From positions 3,740,501 to 3,804,500 of the forward strand of contig CP051237.1 in assembly GCA_017794825.1 (NCBI GenBank): a stretch of DNA of 64,000 bases, written 5' to 3'. Position numbers and translations under genes: made by a program. Below, piece after piece: positions 35,675 through 44,834 of the stretch; the first letter of the stretch is position 1; every line of letters begins with the position of its first letter. Below the pieces are notes generated by a model. It did no database searches. It was given only the letters and a program-made list of their open reading frames with translations, and was not told the DNA's origin. This DNA comes from Pararhizobium sp. (GTDB lineage: Bacteria > Pseudomonadota > Alphaproteobacteria > Rhizobiales > Rhizobiaceae).

Positions 35675-36877
35675 ATGGCTATCGAGAATTGGGTTGCAAG
35701 GCATATTGATGAACTGACGGAGTTCCGCCGCGACCTGCACCGCAATCCCGAGCTGCTCTACGATGTGCATCGCACCGCCGGTGAAGTTGCGCGGCTGTTG
35801 CGCGAAGCCGGGGTGGACGAGGTACACGAAGGCATTGGCAAGACCGGCGTTGTTGGCGTGATCCGCGGACAGAGCAACACATCCGGGCGCACGATCGGTT
35901 TGAGAGCAGACATGGACGCTCTGCCGATCGTGGAGGAGACCGGGGCGGAATGGGCCTCCACAATTCCGGGCAAGATGCACGCCTGTGGGCATGACGGTCA
36001 TACGACCATGCTTCTGGGCGCTGCCCGCGCGCTGGTGGAAAGCCGCGCCTTCGACGGGACAGTTTGCGTCATATTCCAGCCGGCCGAAGAAGGCGGCGCC
36101 GGCGGCAAGGCCATGATCGACGACGGACTTCTGGAGAAGTTCCCGATCCAGGAATTCTACGGCATGCACAACCGCCCCAATCTCGAGGTCGGCAAGTTTA
36201 CCACCTGCCCGGGCCCGATGATGGCGTCGGTCGACGAAATCAAAATAACCATCGAGGGCATGGGCACCCACGCCGCCGCGCCGCATTTCGGCATAGACCC
36301 GGTTCCGGTGATGGCGGCCCTGATCCAGGCGGTGCAGACAATCGTGTCGCGCAACCTCGACCCGATAGAATCGGCTGTGCTTTCGATCACGCAAATAAAC
36401 GCCGGCGACGCGTTCAACGTAATACCGCAAAAGGTAAACCTGCGAGGCACAGTTCGCTGCCTCGATGAGGCGGTGCGCGACATGGTCGAAGAGAAGCTTG
36501 GCCGCGCTGTCGAACATATCGCCGCGGCATTCGGCGCCAAGGGCGAACTGGAATATTTGCGGCTCTATCCGGTGACGGTGAACAACGCCGATGCGGTAGA
36601 GAACGTGCTGGCCGCCGCCGCCGAGGTCGCCGGATTGGAAAACACGTCCGGAGAAATGCCGCCGGCGCTTGGCGGCGAAGATTTTTCGTTCATGCTCAAC
36701 GAGCGTCCCGGCGCGATGATCATGGTCGGCAACGGGCCGGGAGCCATGGTGCACCACCCGAAATACGACTTCAACGACGACGTAATTCCATGGGGCTGTT
36801 CCTTCTGGACGACCCTGGTCAGGCAGCGCCTGCCAACCAGCAACCCCGTTTCCATTGAACGATCTGTCAAACATTGA
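35675..36877 (+). CDS. M20-family amidohydrolase (hippurate-hydrolase-like)
   Basis: The 400-residue cytoplasmic metalloenzyme has the M20D hallmarks: TIGLRADMDALPIVEE, the metal-binding MHACGHDGHTTMLLG, QPAEEGGAGGKAMIDDG and a C-terminal PPALGGEDFSFML. Members hydrolyse N-acyl amino acids, auxin-amino acid conjugates and hippurate, releasing the acid and the amino acid. It sits in an operon with a peptide-type importer and an acyl-CoA ligase, which fits degradation of an N-acylated amino acid or aryl amide. The gene overlaps a frame that runs into the VOC gene, but the VOC start is 77 bp downstream. Confidence 0.92.
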   Translation: MAIENWVARHIDELTEFRRDLHRNPELLYDVHRTAGEVARLLREAGVDEVHEGIGKTGVVGVIRGQSNTSGRTIGLRADMDALPIVEETGAEWASTIPGKMHACGHDGHTTMLLGAARALVESRAFDGTVCVIFQPAEEGGAGGKAMIDDGLLEKFPIQEFYGMHNRPNLEVGKFTTCPGPMMASVDEIKITIEGMGTHAAAPHFGIDPVPVMAALIQAVQTIVSRNLDPIESAVLSITQINAGDAFNVIPQKVNLRGTVRCLDEAVRDMVEEKLGRAVEHIAAAFGAKGELEYLRLYPVTVNNADAVENVLAAAAEVAGLENTSGEMPPALGGEDFSFMLNERPGAMIMVGNGPGAMVHHPKYDFNDDVIPWGCSFWTTLVRQRLPTSNPVSIERSVKH

Positions 36878-36953
36878 CCGATCAGCGGAAAACTTCGGCG
36901 TTCTGCTTCCCGCAACAGTTCGCCCCGATTTCAGAGACGTGAAGGCAATAGAA

Positions 36954-37805
36954 ATGACCGACAAAGAAACACTGGCTCCGGAACTCGATCACGTTGTGGT
37001 TATGGTGCATGGCGACCTCGACGCGTCGGTCGAGCAATACGCCGCCATGGGGTTCGACTTGACGCCGCGCGGTCATCATTCACTGGGTTCTTCGAACAAT
37101 CTGGCGATCTTCCAGAACAATTATCTTGAACTTCTGGGTTTCGAAGAAGGCAAGAAGCTTCTTCGCCCCGAACTGATGGAGACTCCGCGGGGTCTGGCCG
37201 CCGTGGTCTGGCGCTGCCCGGATCTCGACGCGGTGGTGAGCCGCCTGGACGAAACCGGGCTGAAGATAGAAGATCCGACCCATTTTGTTCGCCCGGTCGA
37301 GACCGGCGAAGGCACGTTCGACGCCGCCTTCGCGGTGATCAATTTTCCGAAGAAGGGTTTTGCCGAAGGGCGCAGTTTCTTCTGCCATCACAAGACGCCG
37401 CAATATGTCTGGCGCGAGGAATGGCAGAACCATCCGAACACGGCGGTTGATGTCTCGGAATATGTCTTCGCCGGCGGCGCGCCCGAAGAGACGCTGGCCA
37501 TGTTCGACACATTCTTCGGCCCCGGCGTCATGGCCCCGGTCGACGGCGGCATGGCGATCAAGGCCGGCGCCGGGCAGGTTGTCGCGCTGACCGCCGCGGC
37601 CGGCAAGGCGCGCTTCGGCGACGCCGTCTCGATCATTCCGGAGGAGGGCCAGGCGCGAATGATTGCGCTGGGCGTCCGTTGCAAATCGCTTGACGCCGCG
37701 CGGAAGGCGCTGGCGGATGGCGGCGTCCCCTTCGAAGACCTGGGCGCGCGGTTGCGCGTCGGCGAGGATGCGGCTTTCGGGCTGGCGATCGAATTCCACG
37801 AATAA
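36954..37805 (+). CDS. VOC-superfamily (glyoxalase-like) protein
   Basis: The 283-residue protein is of the vicinal-oxygen-chelate fold, opening PELDHVVVMVHGDLDASVEQYAAMGFDL with the first-strand histidine, then LAIFQNNYLELLGF. It looks like the two-repeat glyoxalase-like (Glyoxalase_3-type) group, whose members bind a divalent metal and act as dioxygenases, lyases or isomerases; the substrate is not known. An open frame from 36855 exists, but the ATG at 36954 with GAAGG upstream begins the fold and is preferred. It is followed by 66 bp and then the MDR gene. Confidence 0.8.
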   Translation: MTDKETLAPELDHVVVMVHGDLDASVEQYAAMGFDLTPRGHHSLGSSNNLAIFQNNYLELLGFEEGKKLLRPELMETPRGLAAVVWRCPDLDAVVSRLDETGLKIEDPTHFVRPVETGEGTFDAAFAVINFPKKGFAEGRSFFCHHKTPQYVWREEWQNHPNTAVDVSEYVFAGGAPEETLAMFDTFFGPGVMAPVDGGMAIKAGAGQVVALTAAAGKARFGDAVSIIPEEGQARMIALGVRCKSLDAARKALADGGVPFEDLGARLRVGEDAAFGLAIEFHE

Positions 37806-37871
37806 ACCCGGCGCACGAGGGGCGGCGCGCCCTGGCTGCGTAAAAAATGCGAAAGAAAAAGGAACACCGAT

Positions 37872-38885
37872 ATGCGCGCAGTAGTATTGAACGAGCACGG
37901 CGGACTCGACAAGATGACCTATGTCGAGGATTTCCCGGATCCCGTTCCCGAGGAGGGCGACGTGGTGATCCGGGTCAAGGCCAGCTCGTACAACTACCAT
38001 GACATCTTCACCCGCCGCGGCATGCCCGGGATCAAGATTCCCATGCCGCTTATCGTCGGCCTCGACATTGCCGGCGAAGTGGTCGAAGTCGGACCAGGCG
38101 TCGAGGGCTGGGCTCCCGGCGATCGCGTTCTGATAGACCCGATCAACCGCGTCGAAGGCGGGCTGATGGGTGAAACGAAGAATGGCGGTCTGGCAGAGCT
38201 TTGTGTCACCCGCGCGCATCAGCTCATCAAGCTGCCTGACCACATTTCGTTCGAGGAAGCCTCGGCCCTGCCGGTTGCCTACGGCACCGCGATCAGAATG
38301 ATGACGACAATCGGCGAGGTCTCGGAAGGCGAGAAGGTCCTGATCCTGGGGGCTTCCGGCGGCGTCGGCATCTGCTGCGTCCAGCTGGCCAAAGCGGCGG
38401 GCGCCTATGTGATCGCCTGCGCCGGGACCGAGGAAAAAGGCGAAGAACTTATGAAATACGGCGCGGACGAGATCATTCTCTACCGCGAGGTCGATTTCAT
38501 GAAGGAATGTCGCGCCCGCCACGGCAAGCCGAGCATCGGCAAAGCCTTCAAGGGCAACGGCGTCGACATGGTCGTGAACTTCACGGGCGGCGAAACCTGG
38601 GTGCCGTCGCTGAAATGCCTGCGCAGGGGCGGCCGACTGGTGACTTGCGGCGCTACCGCCGGCTTCGACCCGGTCGAGGACATCCGCTTCATCTGGACTT
38701 TCGAGCTGCAGATCAAGGGTTCGAACGGCTGGGAGCGCGAGGATATCCATCGGCTCTTCGACATGATGGAAGAAGGCAAGCTGAAGGCCGTGATCGACGA
38801 GACTTTTCCTCTCGAGAAAGCCAAGGACGCCATGGGGCTGCTTGAGGACCGCAAGGTTCTTGGCAAGCTGGTGATCACGCCATGA
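37872..38885 (+). CDS. MDR-family NAD(P)-dependent oxidoreductase (quinone-oxidoreductase-like)
   Basis: The 337-residue protein has the medium-chain dehydrogenase fold: GroES-like N-domain, GLDIAGEVVEVGPGVEGWAPG, and the cofactor motif VLILGASGGVGICCVQLAKAAGA. The GHE zinc-ligand motif of alcohol dehydrogenases and the four-cysteine structural zinc site are absent, so it is of the zinc-independent reductase type (acyl-CoA reductase or quinone reductase). AAGGA precedes the start. It overlaps the next gene by 4 bp (ATGA). Confidence 0.88.
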   Translation: MRAVVLNEHGGLDKMTYVEDFPDPVPEEGDVVIRVKASSYNYHDIFTRRGMPGIKIPMPLIVGLDIAGEVVEVGPGVEGWAPGDRVLIDPINRVEGGLMGETKNGGLAELCVTRAHQLIKLPDHISFEEASALPVAYGTAIRMMTTIGEVSEGEKVLILGASGGVGICCVQLAKAAGAYVIACAGTEEKGEELMKYGADEIILYREVDFMKECRARHGKPSIGKAFKGNGVDMVVNFTGGETWVPSLKCLRRGGRLVTCGATAGFDPVEDIRFIWTFELQIKGSNGWEREDIHRLFDMMEEGKLKAVIDETFPLEKAKDAMGLLEDRKVLGKLVITP

Positions 38886-39307
38886 CGAACGCCACCATGG
38901 ATATGGAGACGGTCCAGAAATACCTTGATGCCTCTCCCTTCATCGCTTTCTGCGGCCTCAAGGTAACCGAGATCGACATCGAAAAGCAGACAATCACCAT
39001 GATCGCTCCGCTGCGCCCGGAATTCGAGCGCGGCGCAGGCACCGGCCAGTGGCACGGTGGACCGATCGCGTCGGTCATCGACACTGTCGGCGACTTCGCG
39101 CTCGCCATGCTTTTGAACACCGGCATCCCGACGATCAATTTCCGCGTCGACTACCTGAAGCCGGCGATCAACACCGCCTTGATATCGACCGCAACCGTCC
39201 GGCGTCTGGGGCGCACGGTCGGGGTGGCCGATGTCGACGTCTTCAACGAAAGCGGTGCCCTCGTGGCCATTGGCCGCGGCACCTACGCAATACCTCCCAG
39301 CAAATAA
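38882..39307 (+). CDS. PaaI-type hotdog acyl-CoA thioesterase
   Basis: The 141-residue protein has the PaaI/YbgC-type hotdog signature: PFIAFCGLKVTEIDIEKQ at the N-terminus and GQWHGGPIASVIDTVGDFA, in which the helix start carries the catalytic-type region, followed by VDYLKPAINTALISTATVRRLGR. Such enzymes hydrolyse aromatic or medium-chain acyl-CoA thioesters, often to release CoA when a pathway stalls. Translation is coupled to the MDR gene. It is followed by 64 bp and the importer genes. Confidence 0.88.
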   Translation: MTNATMDMETVQKYLDASPFIAFCGLKVTEIDIEKQTITMIAPLRPEFERGAGTGQWHGGPIASVIDTVGDFALAMLLNTGIPTINFRVDYLKPAINTALISTATVRRLGRTVGVADVDVFNESGALVAIGRGTYAIPPSK

Positions 39308-39371
39308 CCGAAACGAGGGCGGAGACAAAACCGCCCCGATCCAAGAACGATAGACCTCGAAGGGGAATGCA

Positions 39372-40976
39372 ATGACAAGACTAACACGACGATTCTTCCT
39401 GACGACAACCGCGGCCGTCTCCCTGGCCGCGGCAAGTTTCGCCATGCCAGGCCTCTCCCTGGCGCAGGTTACGCCAAAAACCGGCGGCACGCTCGTCGCC
39501 ACCTGGGGCGGCTTCGAACCGCAAGCGGTTTTCGTGCCCGGCGGCGGCGGATCCAGCCCGCTGATCAGCTCCACCAAGATCCTGGAGCCGCTGCTCCGCA
39601 TGGACGACAAAGCGGAATTCGTCCCGGTCCTGGCGACCGAAGTGACTGCGTCCGACGACTTCACCGCCTACGACATCACAATTCGTGACGGCGTCACCTG
39701 GCATGACGGCGAGCCGTTCACGGTCGACGACGTCATTTACACGGTCAACGAATACTGGAAGCCGATGGTCGCGGGCGCGGCTCTGAGCAACTTCACCGGC
39801 ATCGAGAAGATTGACGACAAGACCGTGCGGATGACGTTCAGCAAACCCACGCCGGAATTCTTCTTCAAGAACGTGCTGGCCACGTCGCTCGTGTTGCCTG
39901 AACACATCTATGCGGGCACAGAAATCGCGACCAACCCGATCAACAACACCCCCGTCGGCACCGGCCCGTTCAAGTTCAAGGAATGGGTGCGCGGCAGCCA
40001 TATCGAATACGACAAGAACGAGGACTACTGGGACGAAGGCAAGCCCTATCTCGATGGTCTGGTCCTGCGCTACTGGCGCGACGCGGCCTCGCGCGCGGCC
40101 GCCATGGAAGCGGGCGAGTTGAAGCTCGGCATCTTCAACCCGATTCCTGCGCCCGACATCGACCGATTGACCGAAACGGACGATTTCGTCGCCACCTCGG
40201 ACGGCTACCTGGGCGCCGCCTGGGCCTCCACCATCGAGTTCAACAGCCGCAATCCGGTCATGGACGATCCGGCGGTGCGCAAAGCCATCCTGACCGCCAT
40301 AGACCGCGCGCTGATCGCCGATGTCGTCTATTTCGGACGCGCAAGGCCCGGTACATCCTTTGTGTCATCCGTGAATCCGATTTTCCACAATCCCGACCTG
40401 CCAAAATATGATTTCGATCCCGAAAAGGCAGAGGAGATGCTGGACGCTGCGGGCTATCCGATAAAGGACGGCAAACGTTTCACCGTGGAACTGCTCGCAG
40501 CCGGCTGGTTCGAGGAGAACGGCAAGGTCGGCCAGTTCGTGAAGCAGAACCTGGAAGATATCGGCATCGAGGTGAACCTGAAGGTTCCGGATCGGGCAAG
40601 CTCGATCAAGGGAATCTACAACGACTACGATTTCGACATTGCCCTGTCGAACCACGCGTCGCAGGTCGAACAGGTTCCGCGCCAGACGAACTACGTCACC
40701 ACCGACGGCATCGTGAAAGGCGCAGCCTTCCGCAACGCCAACGGCTACTCCAACCCCGAAATGGACGCCCTGGTAAACGCCATGGCGGTCGAAGTGGACG
40801 AGGAGAAGCGCGTGGAAATGGCGCATAAGATGCAGGAAATCATCGCCGAGGACCTGCCCATCACGATCCTCGTCGAGATGGAGTCCACGACTGTCCACGC
40901 CGATGAGGTAAAGGGCATCGAGGGCCGCGCGGACATTTCCGCGGACAGCCTGTCCGACGTCTGGCTGGACGACTAA
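39372..40976 (+). CDS. Dpp/Opp-type ABC importer periplasmic binding protein
   Basis: The 534-residue SBP_bac_5 family protein captures peptides or other solutes in the periplasm. It has a long N-terminal signal with an RR pair (RRFFLTTTAAVSLAAASFA, ending before QVTPK); an R-R-x-F-L start may use Tat. Family landmarks are YDITIRDGVTWHDGEPFTVDDV, PVGTGPFKFKEWVRGSHIEY and a C-terminal LPITILVEMESTTVHA. It lies first among five importer genes, the rest of which follow within a few bases. Confidence 0.92.
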   Translation: MTRLTRRFFLTTTAAVSLAAASFAMPGLSLAQVTPKTGGTLVATWGGFEPQAVFVPGGGGSSPLISSTKILEPLLRMDDKAEFVPVLATEVTASDDFTAYDITIRDGVTWHDGEPFTVDDVIYTVNEYWKPMVAGAALSNFTGIEKIDDKTVRMTFSKPTPEFFFKNVLATSLVLPEHIYAGTEIATNPINNTPVGTGPFKFKEWVRGSHIEYDKNEDYWDEGKPYLDGLVLRYWRDAASRAAAMEAGELKLGIFNPIPAPDIDRLTETDDFVATSDGYLGAAWASTIEFNSRNPVMDDPAVRKAILTAIDRALIADVVYFGRARPGTSFVSSVNPIFHNPDLPKYDFDPEKAEEMLDAAGYPIKDGKRFTVELLAAGWFEENGKVGQFVKQNLEDIGIEVNLKVPDRASSIKGIYNDYDFDIALSNHASQVEQVPRQTNYVTTDGIVKGAAFRNANGYSNPEMDALVNAMAVEVDEEKRVEMAHKMQEIIAEDLPITILVEMESTTVHADEVKGIEGRADISADSLSDVWLDD

Positions 40977-40996
40977 ACGCAAGGCAAGACGAGCAA

Positions 40997-41965
40997 ATGA
41001 AACGTCTGATTATAACCAGGCTGCTTCAGATCATCCCGCTCGTCATCGGGGTCATCGTGATGAACTTCGTGCTCATCCAGATGGCCCCGGGCACGCTGCT
41101 CGACATCATGACGTCCGAGCAGCAAATCACCGATCCGGCGGCTCTGGAACGGATGCGGGAGCTCTACGGCTACGACCAGTCGCCGATCATCCAGCTTCTG
41201 AAATACATTTATTCGGTGTTCACGCTGGATCTCGGCTACTCCTACCGCCAGAACGCGCCGGTGCTGGACATCATCCTGGCGCAGCTGCCGTCGACGCTCC
41301 TGCTAATGCTGGTCGCTATTGGAATCGCAGTTACGTTCGGGATGATCGCGGGCGTCATCGCCTCCGTGAAGGTCAACACCTTCTGGGACGTGATGATCTC
41401 TCTGGCGGCGGTCTTCTTCTTCGCCGCGCCGACATTCTGGCTGGGGATCATGCTGATCATCGTTTTCTCGGTCTGGCTGGGGTGGCTGCCGGTCGGCGGC
41501 ATGACAACCATCGGGGTCGACTATGGCTTCTTCGGCCACATCTGGGACGTGATCAGGCACCTGATCCTGCCGGCGTTGTCGCTCGGACTATTCTATATGG
41601 CGATTTACACGCGCGTGATGCGGGCCTCCATGCTCGAAGTCTTTTCACTCGACTTCGTGCGCACCGCCCGCGCCAAGGGGTTGAGCACGACGCGCGTCAT
41701 CTTCGCCCACGTCTATCGCAACGCTCTGCTGCCTGTCGTGACGCTGCTGGGGCTTCAGCTCGCCACCGTTCTGGGGGGATCGGTGGTGATCGAGGCCGTA
41801 TTCTCCTGGCCCGGAATCGGCAGTCTCATGCTGGATAGCGTCATGAGCCGCAATTACCCCGTCGTGCTGGGCGTGTTCGTCCTGTCGGCTGTGGTGGTCG
41901 CCTTCGCAAACCTGCTGGTCGATATAGCCTATTATCGGCTCGACCCACGGATCAGGAACCGCTGA
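40997..41965 (+). CDS. DppB/OppB-type ABC permease
   Basis: The 322-residue inner-membrane protein has six hydrophobic segments and opens with LIITRLLQIIPLVIGVIVMNFVLIQ, which is typical of DppB. The EAA motif region FVRTARAKGLSTTRVIFAHVYRNALLPVVTLLG contacts the ATPases. With the DppC-type permease it forms the membrane channel. It starts 20 bp after the binding protein. Confidence 0.93.
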   Translation: MKRLIITRLLQIIPLVIGVIVMNFVLIQMAPGTLLDIMTSEQQITDPAALERMRELYGYDQSPIIQLLKYIYSVFTLDLGYSYRQNAPVLDIILAQLPSTLLLMLVAIGIAVTFGMIAGVIASVKVNTFWDVMISLAAVFFFAAPTFWLGIMLIIVFSVWLGWLPVGGMTTIGVDYGFFGHIWDVIRHLILPALSLGLFYMAIYTRVMRASMLEVFSLDFVRTARAKGLSTTRVIFAHVYRNALLPVVTLLGLQLATVLGGSVVIEAVFSWPGIGSLMLDSVMSRNYPVVLGVFVLSAVVVAFANLLVDIAYYRLDPRIRNR

Positions 41966-41967
41966 TA

Positions 41968-42825
41968 TTGGCTCAATCTGCTCCTTCTCAGTCGCTTGAT
42001 CTTCTCTACCGCTTTGCCCGCAACAAGGGCGCGGTGATGGGGTTGTTCATCATCGTCATCGTTTTCGCGGCGGCCATCGCGGCGCCCTGGTTGATCGATC
42101 GCGATCCCTTGCGGATCGTCTACCGGCCGGAAATCTGGCCCTTCACCAACCCGAAATACCCGCTGGGCACAGACAGTCTTGGCCGGGACATCCTGGCGCT
42201 GATCCTCTTCGGCGCCCGGACAACGCTGATGATCAGCTTTGCAGCAGCCTTCACTGCGACGATTCTGGGCGTGATCATCGGCGCTTTCGCGGCGTGGTTT
42301 GGCGGCTGGCTCGACGAAGTCCTGACCCGTTTGACCGAACTCTTCCAGACCATTCCCAACATACTGATGATCATGACAGTGGTGGCGGTTCTGGGACAGA
42401 CCATCGGCAACATCACCTTCGCCATCGGCATCACGATGTGGCCGCCCATCGCGCGCCTGACGCGGGCTGAATACCTGGCGCTGCGCGACCGGGAATTCGT
42501 GCTGGCCTGCCGATCCATGGGAATGGGCAACATCCGCATCATGGTGACCGAGATCCTGCCGAATGCGATTCCGCCGGTGATCGTGCTGGGTTCGGTCATT
42601 ATCGGGAGTTCAATCCTCTTCGAAAGCTCGATCTCGTTCCTGGGACTGGGCGATCCGAACGTGGCGAGTTGGGGAGCGCTTATCGGCGACGGACGCACCC
42701 TGATCCGCCGCTCATGGTACATCTGCGCAATTCCGGGCCTGGCCATCATGTTCACGGTTCTGGCGATGAACCTTATCGGCGACGGGTTGAATGACGCGCT
42801 GAACCCTCGACTGAGGGACCGCTGA
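41968..42825 (+). CDS. DppC/OppC-type ABC permease
   Basis: The 285-residue permease pairs with the DppB-type subunit. It has the N-terminal tail of the OppC_N type, membrane segments, and the EAA-type loop LRDREFVLACRSMGMGNIRIMVTEILPNA. The start chosen is TTG at 41968, 2 bp after the preceding stop; an AGGA lies 11 bp upstream. An ATG at 42037 would cut off the conserved N-terminus and is not favoured. It is followed by the ATPase with 1 bp between them. Confidence 0.9.
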   Translation: MAQSAPSQSLDLLYRFARNKGAVMGLFIIVIVFAAAIAAPWLIDRDPLRIVYRPEIWPFTNPKYPLGTDSLGRDILALILFGARTTLMISFAAAFTATILGVIIGAFAAWFGGWLDEVLTRLTELFQTIPNILMIMTVVAVLGQTIGNITFAIGITMWPPIARLTRAEYLALRDREFVLACRSMGMGNIRIMVTEILPNAIPPVIVLGSVIIGSSILFESSISFLGLGDPNVASWGALIGDGRTLIRRSWYICAIPGLAIMFTVLAMNLIGDGLNDALNPRLRDR

Positions 42826-42826
42826 C

Positions 42827-43831
42827 ATGGAAAGACTTCTCGAAATCGAGGATCTGCGGGTCACGCTCTTTACCCGCCGGGGCAATCTGAAGGCGATCAA
42901 CGGGTTGTCGCTGGGCGTCGATCGTGGCGAGACGCTGGGGCTTGTCGGCGAATCGGGGTGCGGCAAATCCCTAACCTCCCTGGCGATCATGGGACTTCTG
43001 CCGGTCCCGCCGGCGAAGATCGTCGGCGGCTCGATAAAGCTGGAAGGGCGCGACCTGACGACGCTCTCGGAACGCAAGATGCAGGCTGTCCGCGGTCGCG
43101 AGGTCGGGATCATCTTTCAGGATCCGATGAGCTCGCTGAACCCGGTCTACACGGTCGGCTTTCAGTTGGGCGAGGTGATCAGGAAGCACTTCCGCGTATC
43201 GAAAGCCGAAGCCCGCAGGCGCGCGATGAGTCTTTTGGAACGGGTGCATATCCCCGACGCCGAACGCCGGCTCGACTCCTTTCCGCATGAGTTGTCCGGA
43301 GGCATGAACCAGCGTGTCGTGATCGCCATGGCCATTGCCTGCGAGCCGAAACTTTTGATTGCGGACGAACCGACCACCGCGCTCGACGTGACGATCCAGG
43401 CGCAGATCGTGGAGCTTTTGAAGGAGATCCAGTCGGAAAGCGGCATGGGCATGATCTTCATCACCCACGATCTCGGGGTCATCGCCGGCGTCGCCGACCG
43501 GGTAACGGTCATGTATGCGGGCAGGAAGGTGGAAGAGGCCGGGATCGACGCGCTGTTTTCCGATGCGCGTCATCCCTATACGCGCGGGCTGATCGGCGCG
43601 ACGCCGAAACCTGATGACGAACGGCGTCATCGACTGGTGGAAATCCCGGGCGTGGTGCCAAGTCTTGCGGATCTTCCCGAAGGCTGTGCTTTCGCCAACC
43701 GTTGTCCCCTGGCGTTTGACCGGTGCCTATCGGAGTACCCGCCTCTCGAAATCATAGAAAATGGCCGGCAGGCCGCCTGTTTCCTCGCCGAAAAAATGGA
43801 GGAAAGCTATGTCGCTCCTGTCCGTGCGTAG
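42827..43831 (+). CDS. DppD/OppD-type ABC ATP-binding protein
   Basis: The 334-residue ATPase has Walker A GESGCGKS, signature LSGGMNQR and Walker B LLIADEPTTALDV. The C-terminal oligopeptide extension (EGCAFANRCPLAFDRC) carries the cysteine cluster seen in members of the family that bind an iron-sulfur centre. It starts 1 bp after the permease stop and overlaps the DppF-type gene by 23 bp. Confidence 0.93.
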   Translation: MERLLEIEDLRVTLFTRRGNLKAINGLSLGVDRGETLGLVGESGCGKSLTSLAIMGLLPVPPAKIVGGSIKLEGRDLTTLSERKMQAVRGREVGIIFQDPMSSLNPVYTVGFQLGEVIRKHFRVSKAEARRRAMSLLERVHIPDAERRLDSFPHELSGGMNQRVVIAMAIACEPKLLIADEPTTALDVTIQAQIVELLKEIQSESGMGMIFITHDLGVIAGVADRVTVMYAGRKVEEAGIDALFSDARHPYTRGLIGATPKPDDERRHRLVEIPGVVPSLADLPEGCAFANRCPLAFDRCLSEYPPLEIIENGRQAACFLAEKMEESYVAPVRA

Positions 43832-44834
43832 CCTGACGGTAGACTACCAGACTTCGGGAGGAACCATCCACGCTGTCAACGATGTCAGCTTCGAGATCGA
43901 GCCGGGCGAGACCATCGGCCTTGTGGGTGAATCTGGTTGTGGCAAGTCCACTCTGGGCAAGGCGGTCATGCGCCTGACGCCGTCCACCGAGGGACGCATC
44001 GTTCTGGACGGCAAGGACATCACCCAGATGGATCATCGGGAGATGCGGCCGATACGGTCCAAGATGCAGATGATTTTCCAGGATCCGATGAACTCGCTCA
44101 ATCCGCGCCGCACGGTAGGCGCGCTGATCGGGCAGCCGCTGCAGGTGGCGGGCCGTTCTTCGGCGGAGGTCAAGGCGCGCGTGGCGGAACTGATGTCCCA
44201 GGTGGGGCTGCCGCCTGACGCCGCGCCACGCTATCCGCATGAATTCTCGGGCGGCCAGCGCCAGCGGATCGGCATTGCGCGGGCGCTCGCGCTCAATCCC
44301 AAACTGGTGGTCTGCGACGAGCCGGTCTCGGCGCTCGACGTGTCCATCCGCGCGCAGGTGATCAACCTGCTACAGGACCTGTCGGACGAGCTGGGGGTGT
44401 CCTACCTCTTCATCTCGCACGATCTGACGATGGTCCAGCATATCGCCGACCGGCTGCTGGTCATGTATCTGGGCAGCGTGGTCGAGACAGGTCCCGCCGA
44501 GACAATCTGGAAAAAGCCGGCCCATCCCTACACCAAGGCGCTGCTGGCCGCGGCGCCGGTCGCCGATCCGCAGGAAATGCGGAAACGCAAGAAATTCGTA
44601 TTGCAGGGGGACCTTCCCAGTCCGGCGAACCTGCCCAAGGGCTGTTCCTTCTCCACGCGCTGCCCCTTCGCGGAAGATCGCTGCCGGGCGGAGAAACCCT
44701 TACTGAGACGCCTGTCCGGCGGGCACCGCATCGCCTGCCATTTCGATCTGGCGGACCGGATGGAGGCCGGGGACATTCCCTCTGCTGCGTCATCCGAAAC
44801 AACCACCACGCACCATGAGGGAGCCTCTGCATGA
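43809..44834 (+). CDS. DppF/OppF-type ABC ATP-binding protein
   Basis: The 341-residue ATPase has Walker [12 protein letters not shown], signature FSGGQRQR and Walker [20 protein letters not shown]. The C-terminal cysteine extension ([20 protein letters not shown]) matches the Dpp/Opp type. The frame is open back to 43761, but the ATG at 43809 has GGAGGAAAG immediately upstream and starts the fold. Its last four bases overlap the ligase start (ATGA). Confidence 0.93.
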   Translation: MSLLSVRSLTVDYQTSGGTIHAVNDVSFEIEPGETIGLVGESGCGKSTLGKAVMRLTPSTEGRIVLDGKDITQMDHREMRPIRSKMQMIFQDPMNSLNPRRTVGALIGQPLQVAGRSSAEVKARVAELMSQVGLPPDAAPRYPHEFSGGQRQRIGIARALALNPKLVVCDEPVSALDVSIRAQVINLLQDLSDELGVSYLFISHDLTMVQHIADRLLVMYLGSVVETGPAETIWKKPAHPYTKALLAAAPVADPQEMRKRKKFVLQGDLPSPANLPKGCSFSTRCPFAEDRCRAEKPLLRRLSGGHRIACHFDLADRMEAGDIPSAASSETTTTHHEGASA